DNA from: CAZYMF01 sp964648215
GTDB lineage: Bacteria; Desulfobacterota; Binatia; HRBIN30; JACQVA1
Direction of reading: 5' to 3'
Assembly: GCA_964648215.1 (NCBI GenBank)
Contig: CAZYMF010000042.1
Location: 1-28,815 of the forward strand
DNA length: 28,815 nt
Of this stretch, positions 1-7,518 are shown in pieces. The position numbers were made by a program, and so were the translations under genes. Under the pieces are notes generated by a model. That model was not told the origin of the DNA. It did not search any database and was given only the letters and a program-made list of their open reading frames with translations. Numbering within the stretch: the first letter of the stretch is position 1; each line of letters opens with the position of its first letter.

Positions 1-266
1 CCCGCCCCCGCCAGCACCACCGGCAGCCGGATCGCGAAGATGGAATCACCGAGCAGCTTGCGAGTCGCCGCGAGGATGAAGATGGACAACGGCGGATGGT
101 CGACGTAACCCCAGGCGAGGTGATCGGCGCAGGCGAGGTAGTACAGCTCGTCGCGAACGTAGCCGTAGGTGCCGTTGCTGAGGAAGTGCACCAGCACCTT
201 GACCGCCGCCAGGCCCAGCAAGACCGCGATCGATACGCGCGCCAGCTCCTTCTTGTCCTCCGGCAT
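1..266 (-). CDS. GT-C fold glycosyltransferase (ArnT/PMT-like, GT39/GT83), N-terminal fragment
   Basis: This minus-strand gene runs off the left edge, so only about 88 N-terminal residues are visible. The start is the ATG at 266-264, preceded by a run of G that can act as a ribosome binding site. The fragment has one hydrophobic segment (about residues 10-30) followed by a loop reading YGYVRDELYYLACADHLAWG and then YVDHPPL. That acidic RDELYY loop followed by a DxPPL-type motif is characteristic of the first periplasmic loop of dolichyl-phosphate-mannose mannosyltransferase or ArnT-like membrane glycosyltransferases, where the acidic residues bind metal and lipid-phosphate sugar donor. It would transfer a sugar from a polyprenyl-phosphate carrier on the outer face of the inner membrane; the acceptor cannot be told. 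It lies 26 bp downstream of the amidohydrolase gene on the same strand and may be co-transcribed. Confidence 0.8.
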   Translation of the reverse strand, partial: MPEDKKELARVSIAVLLGLAAVKVLVHFLSNGTYGYVRDELYYLACADHLAWGYVDHPPLSIFILAATRKLLGDSIFAIRLPVVLAGA

Positions 267-292
267 CGGCACCCCCCGGTGAACCGATCGTC

Positions 293-1543
293 TCAGCCGG
301 TGCGGGCGGAGGTCAGGTCCTTGAATACCCGCCCCTCGCGCATCACCAGCACCACCTTGGCCGCATCCTGCAGCACGCCGATGTCGTCGATCGGGTTGCC
401 GTCGACGAGGATCAGGTCGGCCAGCTTGCCGGCCTCGACGGTGCCGATCCTGTCGGCCATGCCGAAAAGCTCGGCGTTGGTGCGGGTCGCCGACAAGATG
501 GCCTCGTGCGCTCCCAGCACCTGCGCCTTGAGGCCGAGCTCCATGCTCTTGAACGGCTGCATCGACGACAGCACGTCGGAGCCGGAGGCGATCTTCAGCC
601 CGGCGGCACGGGCGACGGCCAGCGACTCGAGACCACGCGCCTTCGCCTTGTTGATCTTGTCGAGCATGTTCTGCGGAATCTTCTCCGCCGCGCCGTAGGC
701 GCTGATGACGAAGTAGGTGGTCAGCGTCGGCACGAAGAACGCGCCCGCCCGCTTCATGCACGCCGCCGACTCCTCGTCGAGGAAGTTGCCGTGCTCGATG
801 CTGCGCACCCCGGCGGTGACGGCATTGATGATGCCTTGCGGCGTGTAGACGTGGGAGAGGGCGATCTTGCCCACGGTGCGGGCCTCGTAGCAGGCGGCGG
901 CCATCTCCTCGACCGTGAACTGGGTGTGCTCGATCTCGTCGGTGGGCGACATGCAGCCGCCGCCCGCCATCAGCTTGATGCCGTGCGCCCCCATGCGCAG
1001 CATCTCGCGCGCCGCGCGGCGCATCTCGTCGGGCGAGTCGCACAGCCGCGGCACGGCGAGCAGACCGTAGATCCCGCGCATCGGCTCCTCGTCCATGTGC
1101 ACGTCGCGCCAATCGCCGTGACCGCCCGTCTGCGACAGACAGGCGCCGACGAAGAGGAGGCGCGGACCCTTCACGTAGCCGCGCTCGATGGCCTGGGCGA
1201 AGCCCCAGTCGAGGCCGAAGGCGTCGCGCACGGTGGTGAAGCCGGCCTGCAACGTCTGCTCGAGCACCTCCTGCACCCGAAAGGCGAACGTCGCCGGCGA
1301 GTCCTTCGCGGCCTTGTGCGGATCGGTCTCGATGATGGCGGCGTGGATGTGTGCGTCGGTGAGACCCGGCATCAGCGTGCGGCCGCCGCCGTCGAGCACG
1401 CGCGCCTCGCGCGGCAAGACGGGCCGGGCACCGGGGTGGACCGAGGCGATGCGGCCGTCCTCCACGATCACGGTCGAACGGGGTACCGGGTCGGCGCCGG
1501 TGCAATCGAGCAAGGTGCAGTTCTGGAAGACCGTGATGGCCAT
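293..1543 (-). CDS. Metal-dependent amidohydrolase family protein
   Basis: A 416-residue cyclic-amidohydrolase-superfamily enzyme of the imidazolonepropionase/Xaa-Pro dipeptidase-like group. Visible ligands in order: the HxH motif (H65, H67) in TDAHIHAA after the first strand, a candidate carboxylated lysine K190 in GIKLMAGGG, H231, H251 in SIEHG, and D323 in ASGSD. The C-terminus has the GKLADLILVDGNP segment that returns to the beta-sandwich domain. This set predicts a mono- or binuclear zinc hydrolase acting on a C-N bond, probably in the cytoplasm since no signal peptide is seen; the substrate is unknown. I chose the ATG at 1543 rather than an upstream in-frame ATG at 1612, because the family begins just before a short beta strand and an AAGGGGGG ribosome binding site sits 6 nt upstream. 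The frame upstream of 1543 has no family similarity. Confidence 0.88.
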   Translation of the reverse strand: MAITVFQNCTLLDCTGADPVPRSTVIVEDGRIASVHPGARPVLPREARVLDGGGRTLMPGLTDAHIHAAIIETDPHKAAKDSPATFAFRVQEVLEQTLQAGFTTVRDAFGLDWGFAQAIERGYVKGPRLLFVGACLSQTGGHGDWRDVHMDEEPMRGIYGLLAVPRLCDSPDEMRRAAREMLRMGAHGIKLMAGGGCMSPTDEIEHTQFTVEEMAAACYEARTVGKIALSHVYTPQGIINAVTAGVRSIEHGNFLDEESAACMKRAGAFFVPTLTTYFVISAYGAAEKIPQNMLDKINKAKARGLESLAVARAAGLKIASGSDVLSSMQPFKSMELGLKAQVLGAHEAILSATRTNAELFGMADRIGTVEAGKLADLILVDGNPIDDIGVLQDAAKVVLVMREGRVFKDLTSARTG

Positions 1544-1652
1544 GTCCGCCCCCCTTTGTGCCGCCGGTTTAGACAGATCCATCCCGCGCGTCAAAGGGGA
1601 AGACGCGCCCACTTCCGCCAGCGGTGGGGCTCCGCCCGCGCGGGCCGCGCCG

Positions 1653-2090
1653 TCAGAGAGAGAGCTTCAGATGGAAGCGCAGATCACCCACGAGATCGAC
1701 GAAGATCAGCCGATCGGCAAAGCGCCACTCGCCATCGTTCCGCGTGAAGCGGTCGTGGTAGCGGCCGCCGATGATCGCCTGCAGCGGGAGCTCCGGGCGG
1801 GCCTGAAACACGGTGTAGTAGGAGCGCGCGTTGGCCGCCGCCCCGGACTCATCGACATCGATCACCAGGTTGCTGGTGACGTGCTTGGTACAAGGCTTGC
1901 CGTCGTAGAGCTGAACCATCTGCTGGTAGAGATCGAGTACCTGGGCGCTGCCGCGTCGCACCTCCGGGTACCCGTCGCTGCGCAGGGTCGCTTGGGCGAA
2001 AAGGCGGGCAACCGCGTCGAGATCACCCGCGTCCAACGACTCGGCGTAGGCGTATATCAACGCGGCAATGGCGTCGCGATGGTCGGCCAT
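1653..2090 (-). CDS. SnoaL-like / nuclear transport factor 2 family protein
   Basis: A 145-residue single-domain protein with the cone-shaped SnoaL_4/NTF2 fold pattern: an N-terminal helix pair with the segment YAYAESLDAGDLDAVARLF, a central HVTSNLVIDVD strand, and a C-terminal RYHDRFTRNDGEWRFADR strand pair, which is typical of the group. Members include polyketide cyclases, ketosteroid isomerases and many small uncharacterised enzymes, so the reaction cannot be given. The start is the ATG at 2090, with a G-rich but weak ribosome binding site. It lies 69 bp downstream of the HelD-like gene on the same strand and 109 bp upstream of the amidohydrolase, so it could be part of one minus-strand transcript, but functional coupling is not evident. 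Confidence 0.82.
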   Translation of the reverse strand: MADHRDAIAALIYAYAESLDAGDLDAVARLFAQATLRSDGYPEVRRGSAQVLDLYQQMVQLYDGKPCTKHVTSNLVIDVDESGAAANARSYYTVFQARPELPLQAIIGGRYHDRFTRNDGEWRFADRLIFVDLVGDLRFHLKLSL

Positions 2091-2159
2091 GGGGGCGCCC
2101 CATACACCGCGTGGAGGGGAAAGGGAAGCGTCGCAGAGAACGCGATCTCGGCCCAGGGC

Positions 2160-4253
2160 TCAGCGATCGCCGGCCAGCCGCTCGCGGACCAGCGCGGAGG
2201 GGGTGCCGACGCTGGTCAGCCAGAGCTGATGAATGGCGCGCGTCGCCGCGACGTGCAGCCGGCGTCGTGCCGCCGGCGTGTCGGGGAAGTTGGTGGTGCT
2301 GACCTCGACCACGATGACGTAGTCGAACTCGAGGCCCTTGACCTGCTCGATCTCGGTGACCTCCACGCCGGGTGCAAAGGTGAAGTCGTGCTCCACCACC
2401 TGGCGCAGCCGCGGCACCTCGCCGTTCTGCAAGCCGCGGTGGTAGAGGTTGCTGAGCTCGCGCGACGGCGTCAGCACGGCCACCGAGGCCAATCGCTCGT
2501 GCCAGGTGAGCTCGTTGAGCGCGTCGGCCAGGTGGGCGACGCAGGCGCCGTGATCGGTGAAGCGAAACAGCTCCACCGGGGGCCCCGAGCGCACGGTCAG
2601 CGGCGGCGTCGGGTCTTCGCGCAGGTCGCCGAGCAGCGCCACCGCAAACTCCGCGATCTCGCGCGAGCAGCGGTAGCTGATCTGCAACGTGCTGACCTCC
2701 GTTCCCTCCAGGCCGAGGTGGGAGAAGAACGCCGCCCACGACGTGAATCCGGCCTCCGCCGTCAGGTGCTGCTGCGTGTCCCCGGCCAGGGTGATGCTCT
2801 GGTGCTCGTCGAGACAGCCGAGCAGCACCTGCACCTCCAGAGGCGAGAAGTCCTGCACCTCGTCGATGGCGATGTGGCGGTAGCGCAGCGCCCCCTGACC
2901 GCGCCCGGGCAAGGGACCGACGCGGAGCTGCCAGGCTCGCAGCAGCAACGCGTGATCCTCCTCGTCGAGCTCACCCTGTGCCTGCTCGTCCCCCCGCATC
3001 CACGAGCGCAGCTCCTCGTAGCGTTCGCGATTCCAATCGCACGCGCGCCGCAGCTCCTCGGGCCGGAAGGCCCCCGGGGCGACCTCGCCGAGCACGTCCT
3101 CGAGCAGGGGGAGCTGGCTCAGGACACTGGCCCAATCGTCCACGGCCTGCCGCGCCGTCGCCTTGCCCGGTACGCGCTCAACCTGTCGGGTCAAGGCCCG
3201 CAGCAGGGCGGGATGAAGCTTCAGCCGCTGCACCACGGCCGGCGTGCCCTCGCGCATCTGGCGGGGCAGACGGGGGAACAGACGGCGGACCTGCTCGGCG
3301 GCCCAGTCGCGGAAGGTGCTCACGCGCACGTTCTCCACGTGCAACGCCGGCAGAACGTAGCTGACGTAGTTGCGCAGCGCCGGCGAGAAGACGAGGAACA
3401 GCGTGCGCGCCGAGTCCACGGTCGGGTCGTCGTAGGCGAGGTAGGCGATGCGATGGAGGGCCACGGTGGTCTTGCCCGAGCCGGCCGTGCCGCGGATGAC
3501 CACGAAGCCGGCCGCCGGACGGGTGATGAGCTCGAACTGGTGCGGGTCGATCAAGCTGGCGATGTCCGGCAGGTGTTTGTCGGCCCGCCGGCTGATGCCG
3601 TGGACGTCGGTCCCCAGACGGCGTTGCTCGCCGGCACCGGGCTCGTGCACGCGCAGTGCGGCTCCCTCTCCGCCCCCCAGGCGCGGTGTTTCGCCGTTCT
3701 GCCGCTGCCAGCCTTCCGGTGAGCGAGGATCGGCGGAGAAAACTCCCTCGGGAGCGTCGATGCGCTGCAAGCGGCGGTCGCGGATCGTCAGCGTGCGCCG
3801 CACCGTCACCTCGCCGCTCATGGTTCGGCCGGCAATCTCCTCCTCGTAGTCGTCGCCCTGGCGGTAGCGATAGAAAACGCGCGAGATGGGCGCGTTGCGC
3901 CAATCGACAATGGGCACCGCCGGCAACAGCTTGGTGGTCTTGCCGAGCAGGATATCCCTCTCGCGTCCCTGCTCGCGCAAACGCAGGTGGGCGAAGTACG
4001 GCGAGGCCCGGTCCACCTCGGGCGCACGGTCGGCGCGCCGTAGCTGCTCGAGCAGGGCCGACTGGCGGTTCCACTGCTCCATCAACGCCCCCTGATCCTC
4101 GGCCTTGGTGTGCTCGCGCATCTGCTCGCGCAGGCGGGTGAGCTCGGCGACGAGCGCGGCCTCGGACGGCAGCCGGCTGGCCGGCGCCGAATCCAGCTTG
4201 GCGTTGACCTCGTCGAGCAGCGCGACTTCTTGGGTAACGGCGGGATGGGGCAA
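2160..4253 (-). CDS. HelD-like superfamily 1 (UvrD/Rep-type) ATPase
   Basis: A 697-residue SF1 helicase-like ATPase most similar in architecture to HelD/HelR, which removes stalled RNA polymerase from DNA. After a charged, probably coiled-coil N-terminus (about 1-85) comes the family signature SPYFAHLRL...VDWRNAPISRVFYRY. Walker A is IRGTAGSGKTTVALHRIAYL (about residues 250-270), Walker B is IAIDEVQDF (about 464, DEVQ in place of the more common DEAQ), followed by AGDTQQ (motif III), motif V VKGLEFDYVIVVE (about 640) and motif VI HVAATRA. The predicted start is TTG at 4253 with GGAG eight bases upstream; the next in-frame ATG lies inside the coiled coil. It is divergent from the MFS gene across about 150 bp. 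HelD affects rifampicin tolerance in some actinobacteria; whether that applies here is unknown. Confidence 0.85.
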   Translation of the reverse strand: MPHPAVTQEVALLDEVNAKLDSAPASRLPSEAALVAELTRLREQMREHTKAEDQGALMEQWNRQSALLEQLRRADRAPEVDRASPYFAHLRLREQGRERDILLGKTTKLLPAVPIVDWRNAPISRVFYRYRQGDDYEEEIAGRTMSGEVTVRRTLTIRDRRLQRIDAPEGVFSADPRSPEGWQRQNGETPRLGGGEGAALRVHEPGAGEQRRLGTDVHGISRRADKHLPDIASLIDPHQFELITRPAAGFVVIRGTAGSGKTTVALHRIAYLAYDDPTVDSARTLFLVFSPALRNYVSYVLPALHVENVRVSTFRDWAAEQVRRLFPRLPRQMREGTPAVVQRLKLHPALLRALTRQVERVPGKATARQAVDDWASVLSQLPLLEDVLGEVAPGAFRPEELRRACDWNRERYEELRSWMRGDEQAQGELDEEDHALLLRAWQLRVGPLPGRGQGALRYRHIAIDEVQDFSPLEVQVLLGCLDEHQSITLAGDTQQHLTAEAGFTSWAAFFSHLGLEGTEVSTLQISYRCSREIAEFAVALLGDLREDPTPPLTVRSGPPVELFRFTDHGACVAHLADALNELTWHERLASVAVLTPSRELSNLYHRGLQNGEVPRLRQVVEHDFTFAPGVEVTEIEQVKGLEFDYVIVVEVSTTNFPDTPAARRRLHVAATRAIHQLWLTSVGTPSALVRERLAGDR

Positions 4254-4405
4254 GGGGATTTCTCCGAGCGACTCAGTTTATGTTTCGGACGCGCGCGGGG
4301 GAAGCCCCGACGAAGAATTTTCGCGGCGCCGACCGCGCCCGGGCTTCGCAGGGCCGCGGCCGTTTGCTACACCGAGCCGCGATCCCTTCGCGCCACCAAC
4401 GAACC

Positions 4406-5602
4406 ATGTCCAACCACCGGTCCGCCTTTCGTCTTCTCTTTCTCTGTCTCCTCTGCATGGGCATGGGGCAGTCGATGCTGTTCGCCATCTTGCCGCCGGC
4501 CGCGCGGGAGATCGGCATCTCGCCGTTTCAGGTTTCGCTCATCTTCGCCACCTCGGCCTCGATCTGGGTCTTCGTCAGCCCGATGTGGGGGCGGCGCAGC
4601 GACGTGTGGGGGCGCCGGCCGGTGATTCTGATCGGCCTGCTCGGCTTTGCGTTGTCGATGACACTGCTGGCCACCGCGATGAAGATCGGGCTGGCGCACC
4701 TGCTGCCCGTCCTGCTGGTGTATCCGCTGATGATCGCCGCTCGCTCGGTGTTCGCCCTGATGGGGTCGGGCACGGGTCCGGCCTCGCAAGCCTACGTCGC
4801 CGATCGCACCTCGCCCAGCGAACGAACCGCCGGGGTGGCGTTGATGAGCGCCGCCCTCGGCGTCGGCCAGACCGTCGGCCCCGGCGTGGGAGCGTTGCTC
4901 GCCGTTCTGGGCGTGCTGGCGCCGCTGTATTTCTCGGCCGGGCTGGCCGTCGTCAGCGCGCTGGCGATCTGGTTCTTTCTGCCCGAGGACGGGCCGCCGA
5001 TCGACAAGAGCACGGGGCGCCCGCCCCGGATGAGCTTCCGCGATCACCGCATCGTCCCGTTCCTGCTGGTGGCGGCGTCATTGCAGGCGGTGCGCTCGAC
5101 CACGGTCATCACCCTCGCCTTCTTCCTGCAGGACGCGCTCAAGCTGAACGCCCGGGAGACGGTACAGTACTCCGGGATCGGCTTCGTGGCTCTGGCGCTT
5201 GCCGGTCTGTTCGCCCAGCTGGTGGTGGTGCAGCGCTTCCAACCGTCGGCGCGAACGATGATCCGCGCCGGCATCCCGTTCGCGCTCGCCGCGTTCGTCC
5301 TGTTCTCCGCCGGCAGCGGCTTCGCCCTCTACGTCCTGGCGCTGGTGCTCCTCGGCATCGGTCTCGGCCTGGTGCGGCCGGGAAACGCGGCGGCCGCCTC
5401 GCTCTCCGTCGGCGCCCACGAGCAGGGCGCGGTGGCCGGGCTGACCGGGGCCATCGGCGTGATCGGCAACGTCTTCGGACCGATGCTCGGCACCTCCTTG
5501 TACCAGTACCGGCACACCGCCCCGTATCTCCTCAACGCCACCGTGATGGCCGTCGCGCTGGTGTTCGTCTTCGCCCACCCTCGGCTACGCGCGCTGGGCT
5601 AG
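4406..5602 (+). CDS. Major facilitator superfamily transporter
   Basis: A 398-residue inner-membrane transporter with about 12 hydrophobic segments, consistent with the MFS. The loop after the second helix carries a motif A variant (SPMWGRRSDVWGRRPVIL), and the fifth-helix region carries a motif C-like glycine-rich stretch (GVGQTVGPGVGALLAVLG), which together point to the drug:H+ antiporter branch. The substrate cannot be inferred. I start at ATG 4406, because residues encoded upstream in the open frame are hydrophilic and arginine-rich, unlike the family; no clear ribosome binding site precedes it. It ends 9 bp before the converging DUF763 gene. A weak promoter-like pair (TTCGCA, 17 bp, TACACC, with the latter just after position 4365) lies upstream. 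Confidence 0.87.
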   Translation: MSNHRSAFRLLFLCLLCMGMGQSMLFAILPPAAREIGISPFQVSLIFATSASIWVFVSPMWGRRSDVWGRRPVILIGLLGFALSMTLLATAMKIGLAHLLPVLLVYPLMIAARSVFALMGSGTGPASQAYVADRTSPSERTAGVALMSAALGVGQTVGPGVGALLAVLGVLAPLYFSAGLAVVSALAIWFFLPEDGPPIDKSTGRPPRMSFRDHRIVPFLLVAASLQAVRSTTVITLAFFLQDALKLNARETVQYSGIGFVALALAGLFAQLVVVQRFQPSARTMIRAGIPFALAAFVLFSAGSGFALYVLALVLLGIGLGLVRPGNAAAASLSVGAHEQGAVAGLTGAIGVIGNVFGPMLGTSLYQYRHTAPYLLNATVMAVALVFVFAHPRLRALG

Positions 5603-5611
5603 GCAAGCGGG

Positions 5612-6862
5612 CTACCAGAGAGCGAGCTGTTCCGACGATCTCACCGGACGACGCGCGCGGGCGCGACGGGGCGGGCCGGTGACGGTGCGGCCGCCATAGC
5701 TCGCCGAGAGCGCCGACTCTGCGGCGACGAAGGTCTCGAAGGTGACGTCGCTGGCACCATGTTCGAGCCGGCGGGCCTGCCGGTCGAGCTCCCGGATGGC
5801 GACCAGGCGATCGTCCTGGCCGATCTTGGCGCGGGCCAGTGCCCGGCGGAGCACACCGATCGTCTCGTCGTACACGCCCAGCGGCACCGGGAACGGATGG
5901 CCGTCCTTGCCGCCGTGGGCGAGCGAGAACCGGGCGGGATCGGAGAAGCGGCACGCGGCGCCGTGGATGATCTCGCCCACCATCGCCAGCGCAGCCACCG
6001 TTCTGCCGCCGACGCCGGGCACCAACAGCAGCTCGGCGAAATCCGTAGGGCCGCGCTCGGCGGTGGCAGACAGGGTACCGCGCAGACGGTGCAGCAGAAC
6101 GTCGCTCGGACGCACGTCGTGATGCGCCGGCATCTGCAGGTCGGGCTGGGGTGTCGTGTCGCGCAGTCGGCGCAGCGTGGCAACGAGCCGGTCCGGATCG
6201 CCCGTCGCCAGCTCCACCTGGCACCGGCGCGCCGGTGCCGCGCGATGATCCGTCAAGTTGACGATGCTCCCTTGATTCGGACCGTCGATGGCGGCGTGCG
6301 GCTCGTCGACGAAGCTCTCGAGGCTCTCCGACATCCAGTGATAGCGTCGCGCCTGACGCCGCGAAGCGTTCATCCCCTGTTGCACGACGGTCCACGCGCC
6401 GCCCGCGGTGACCACGAAGCTGTGGAGATAGAGATCGAAGCCGTCCTGCACGGCGGCGCTGTCCACCTTGGCCACCAGACGGCTGGTGCGCGCCAGCGTG
6501 TCACCGTCGACGCCGACACGATCGCCGACGGCCAGCAACTCGCCCGGCGTCCGGCGGGAATGCGCGCCGCGGCCACCGCACACGTAGACGCCGAGCTCGT
6601 CCTGCACCGGCGCCAGGCCGCGCTTGAGCGCTCCCATGACGCTGGTGGTGATGCCCGACGAGTGCCAGTCCATGCCCATCACCGCGCCGAACGACTGGAA
6701 CCAGAACGGATGGCCGAGCCGTCGCAGCAGCTCGTCGCGACCGTAGTGGTGCACGATCGCTGCCGCGATGACGCGCCCGAGCCGCGCCATCCGGTCGGCC
6801 AGCCAGTGCGGCACCCGGCCGCCGTGGAGAGGGAGATCGGCTCTGCCCGTGGCGCGCGCCAT
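5612..6862 (-). CDS. DUF763 domain protein with helix-hairpin-helix motif
   Basis: A 416-residue protein matching the DUF763 family: it starts with the typical TGRADLPLHGGRVPHWL, continues with GMDWHSSGITTSVMGALKRG, and has DLYLHSFVV and WVVxQQGMN-like segments (here AWTVVQQGMN) in the middle. About residues 276-297 contain LLLVPGVGGRTVAALAMVGE, a helix-hairpin-helix of the kind that grips the DNA backbone in repair proteins. The family is found in archaea and various bacteria, and I know of no established function; a nucleic-acid role is inference from the HhH. I chose the ATG at 6862 because it matches the family's N-terminus; an ATG four codons upstream (6874) is an alternative. The open frame continues to 7012 into the pilin leader, which is not credible coding. 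Confidence 0.85.
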   Translation of the reverse strand: MARATGRADLPLHGGRVPHWLADRMARLGRVIAAAIVHHYGRDELLRRLGHPFWFQSFGAVMGMDWHSSGITTSVMGALKRGLAPVQDELGVYVCGGRGAHSRRTPGELLAVGDRVGVDGDTLARTSRLVAKVDSAAVQDGFDLYLHSFVVTAGGAWTVVQQGMNASRRQARRYHWMSESLESFVDEPHAAIDGPNQGSIVNLTDHRAAPARRCQVELATGDPDRLVATLRRLRDTTPQPDLQMPAHHDVRPSDVLLHRLRGTLSATAERGPTDFAELLLVPGVGGRTVAALAMVGEIIHGAACRFSDPARFSLAHGGKDGHPFPVPLGVYDETIGVLRRALARAKIGQDDRLVAIRELDRQARRLEHGASDVTFETFVAAESALSASYGGRTVTGPPRRARARRPVRSSEQLALW

Positions 6863-7020
6863 CGCCGTTAGCATAGGGGCTCGAGCGCCACCGCCGCAAG
6901 GGCGTGAACTGGCGCTGTTGACAATCTGCGGCAACAAGCCTGTGTCCATCCGTGCCGCCGACCCAGCTTCTTGAGTCGTTTTACTCGAACCACCAGGGAG
7001 CCGCCTGGGCATCGAGATGA

Positions 7021-7036
7021 TGGCATACGATTTGCG
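7021..7036 (+). promoter_or_regulatory. Sigma-54-type (-24/-12) promoter for the pilin gene
   Basis: The sequence TGGCATACGATTTGC carries GG at 7022-7023 and GC at 7034-7035, separated by exactly 10 bases, and keeps the TGGCA and TTGC cores of the RpoN consensus. It ends 28 bases before the pilin ATG, leaving room for a transcription start near 7046 and an AGGGG ribosome binding site at 7048-7052. Pilin genes (pilA) are classically RpoN- and PilR-dependent in Pseudomonas, Myxococcus and Geobacter, so both sequence and context agree. No activator-binding site was identified. Confidence 0.6.
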
Positions 7037-7063
7037 TGCTCAAGCGCAGGGGTACGAGCGACA

Positions 7064-7489
7064 ATGGCGAGCGAGGAGACTCCGCAGCGAGCGTGGGAGA
7101 AGCAGCGAGGCTTCACTCTGCTCGAGCTCCTCGTGGTGGTGGCCATCATCGGCATTCTCGCCGCCATCGCCATCTCCAGCTACGACGCCTATCGCAAGCG
7201 AGCCTACGAGGGGGTCGCTATGTCGTACATGCGCAACTGGGTTGCGGCGCAGGAGCTCTATCTACAAAAGCACGGTCACTACGCGGATGCCGACGAGCAG
7301 CTGCAAAACGACTTGCACGTCCTCTTCGTTCCGGACAACGTTCCGTACAACTTTCACATCGATTCGGGATCCTCTAGAACCGAAACCTGGTATGGACTGG
7401 CAACGCCGACGGTCGGGGGTCTGCGCTACTTCTATATCGATCAGACCGGCTTACTCCTCGGCTCCATGTCCGGACCACCCCGCCCGTAG
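7064..7489 (+). CDS. Type IV pilin-like prepilin (PilA-like)
   Basis: A 141-residue prepilin. The 16-residue leader ends in G16, followed by FTLLELLVVVAIIGILAAIA, the class III signal recognised by prepilin peptidase PilD; cleavage would be between G16 and F17, which is then N-methylated, and E21 becomes the conserved Glu5 of the mature protein. The hydrophobic N-terminal helix continues into YDAYRKRAYEGVAMSYMRNW, as in PilA and type II pseudopilins. The C-terminal globular part (about 95 residues) has no cysteine pair. The start is ATG 7064 with an AGGGG ribosome binding site; an upstream ATG at 6971 in the same frame would give an implausible leader and lies upstream of the likely promoter. 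No other pilus genes are in the window, so it is an orphan locus. Confidence 0.85.
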   Translation: MASEETPQRAWEKQRGFTLLELLVVVAIIGILAAIAISSYDAYRKRAYEGVAMSYMRNWVAAQELYLQKHGHYADADEQLQNDLHVLFVPDNVPYNFHIDSGSSRTETWYGLATPTVGGLRYFYIDQTGLLLGSMSGPPRP

Positions 7490-7503
7490 CTGGCGCCGCC
7501 AGC
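7489..7503. terminator. Short hairpin between converging pilin and GST genes
   Basis: A perfect inverted repeat (GCTGGCG, one base, CGCCAGC) sits in the 29-bp gap between the stop codons of the convergent pilin and GST genes. It could act as a bidirectional stop, but there is no T tract on either side, so an intrinsic terminator is only a possibility. Confidence 0.3.
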
Positions 7504-7518
7504 AACGGAGATTTCAGC

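Noticed and set aside
1188..3722. An 844-codon plus-strand open frame
   Set aside because: It runs antisense to the amidohydrolase, SnoaL and HelD genes, is rich in Arg, Ala, Gly and His, and shows no domain; the minus-strand genes explain the region.
4280..4405. N-terminal extension of the MFS protein from ATG 4280
   Set aside because: The 42 extra residues are hydrophilic and arginine-rich with no family match; the ATG at 4406 leads directly into the first transmembrane helix.
6863..7012. N-terminal extension of the DUF763 protein up to 7012
   Set aside because: The family N-terminus begins at 6862, and the extension covers the region between the two genes and reaches the pilin upstream region.
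7366..7380. GGGATCCTCTAGA, identical to part of a cloning-vector polylinker (BamHI-XbaI)
   Set aside because: It lies inside the pilin reading frame, encodes ordinary residues (SGSSR), and the flanks do not match the vector. Thirteen matching bases are best taken as coincidence.
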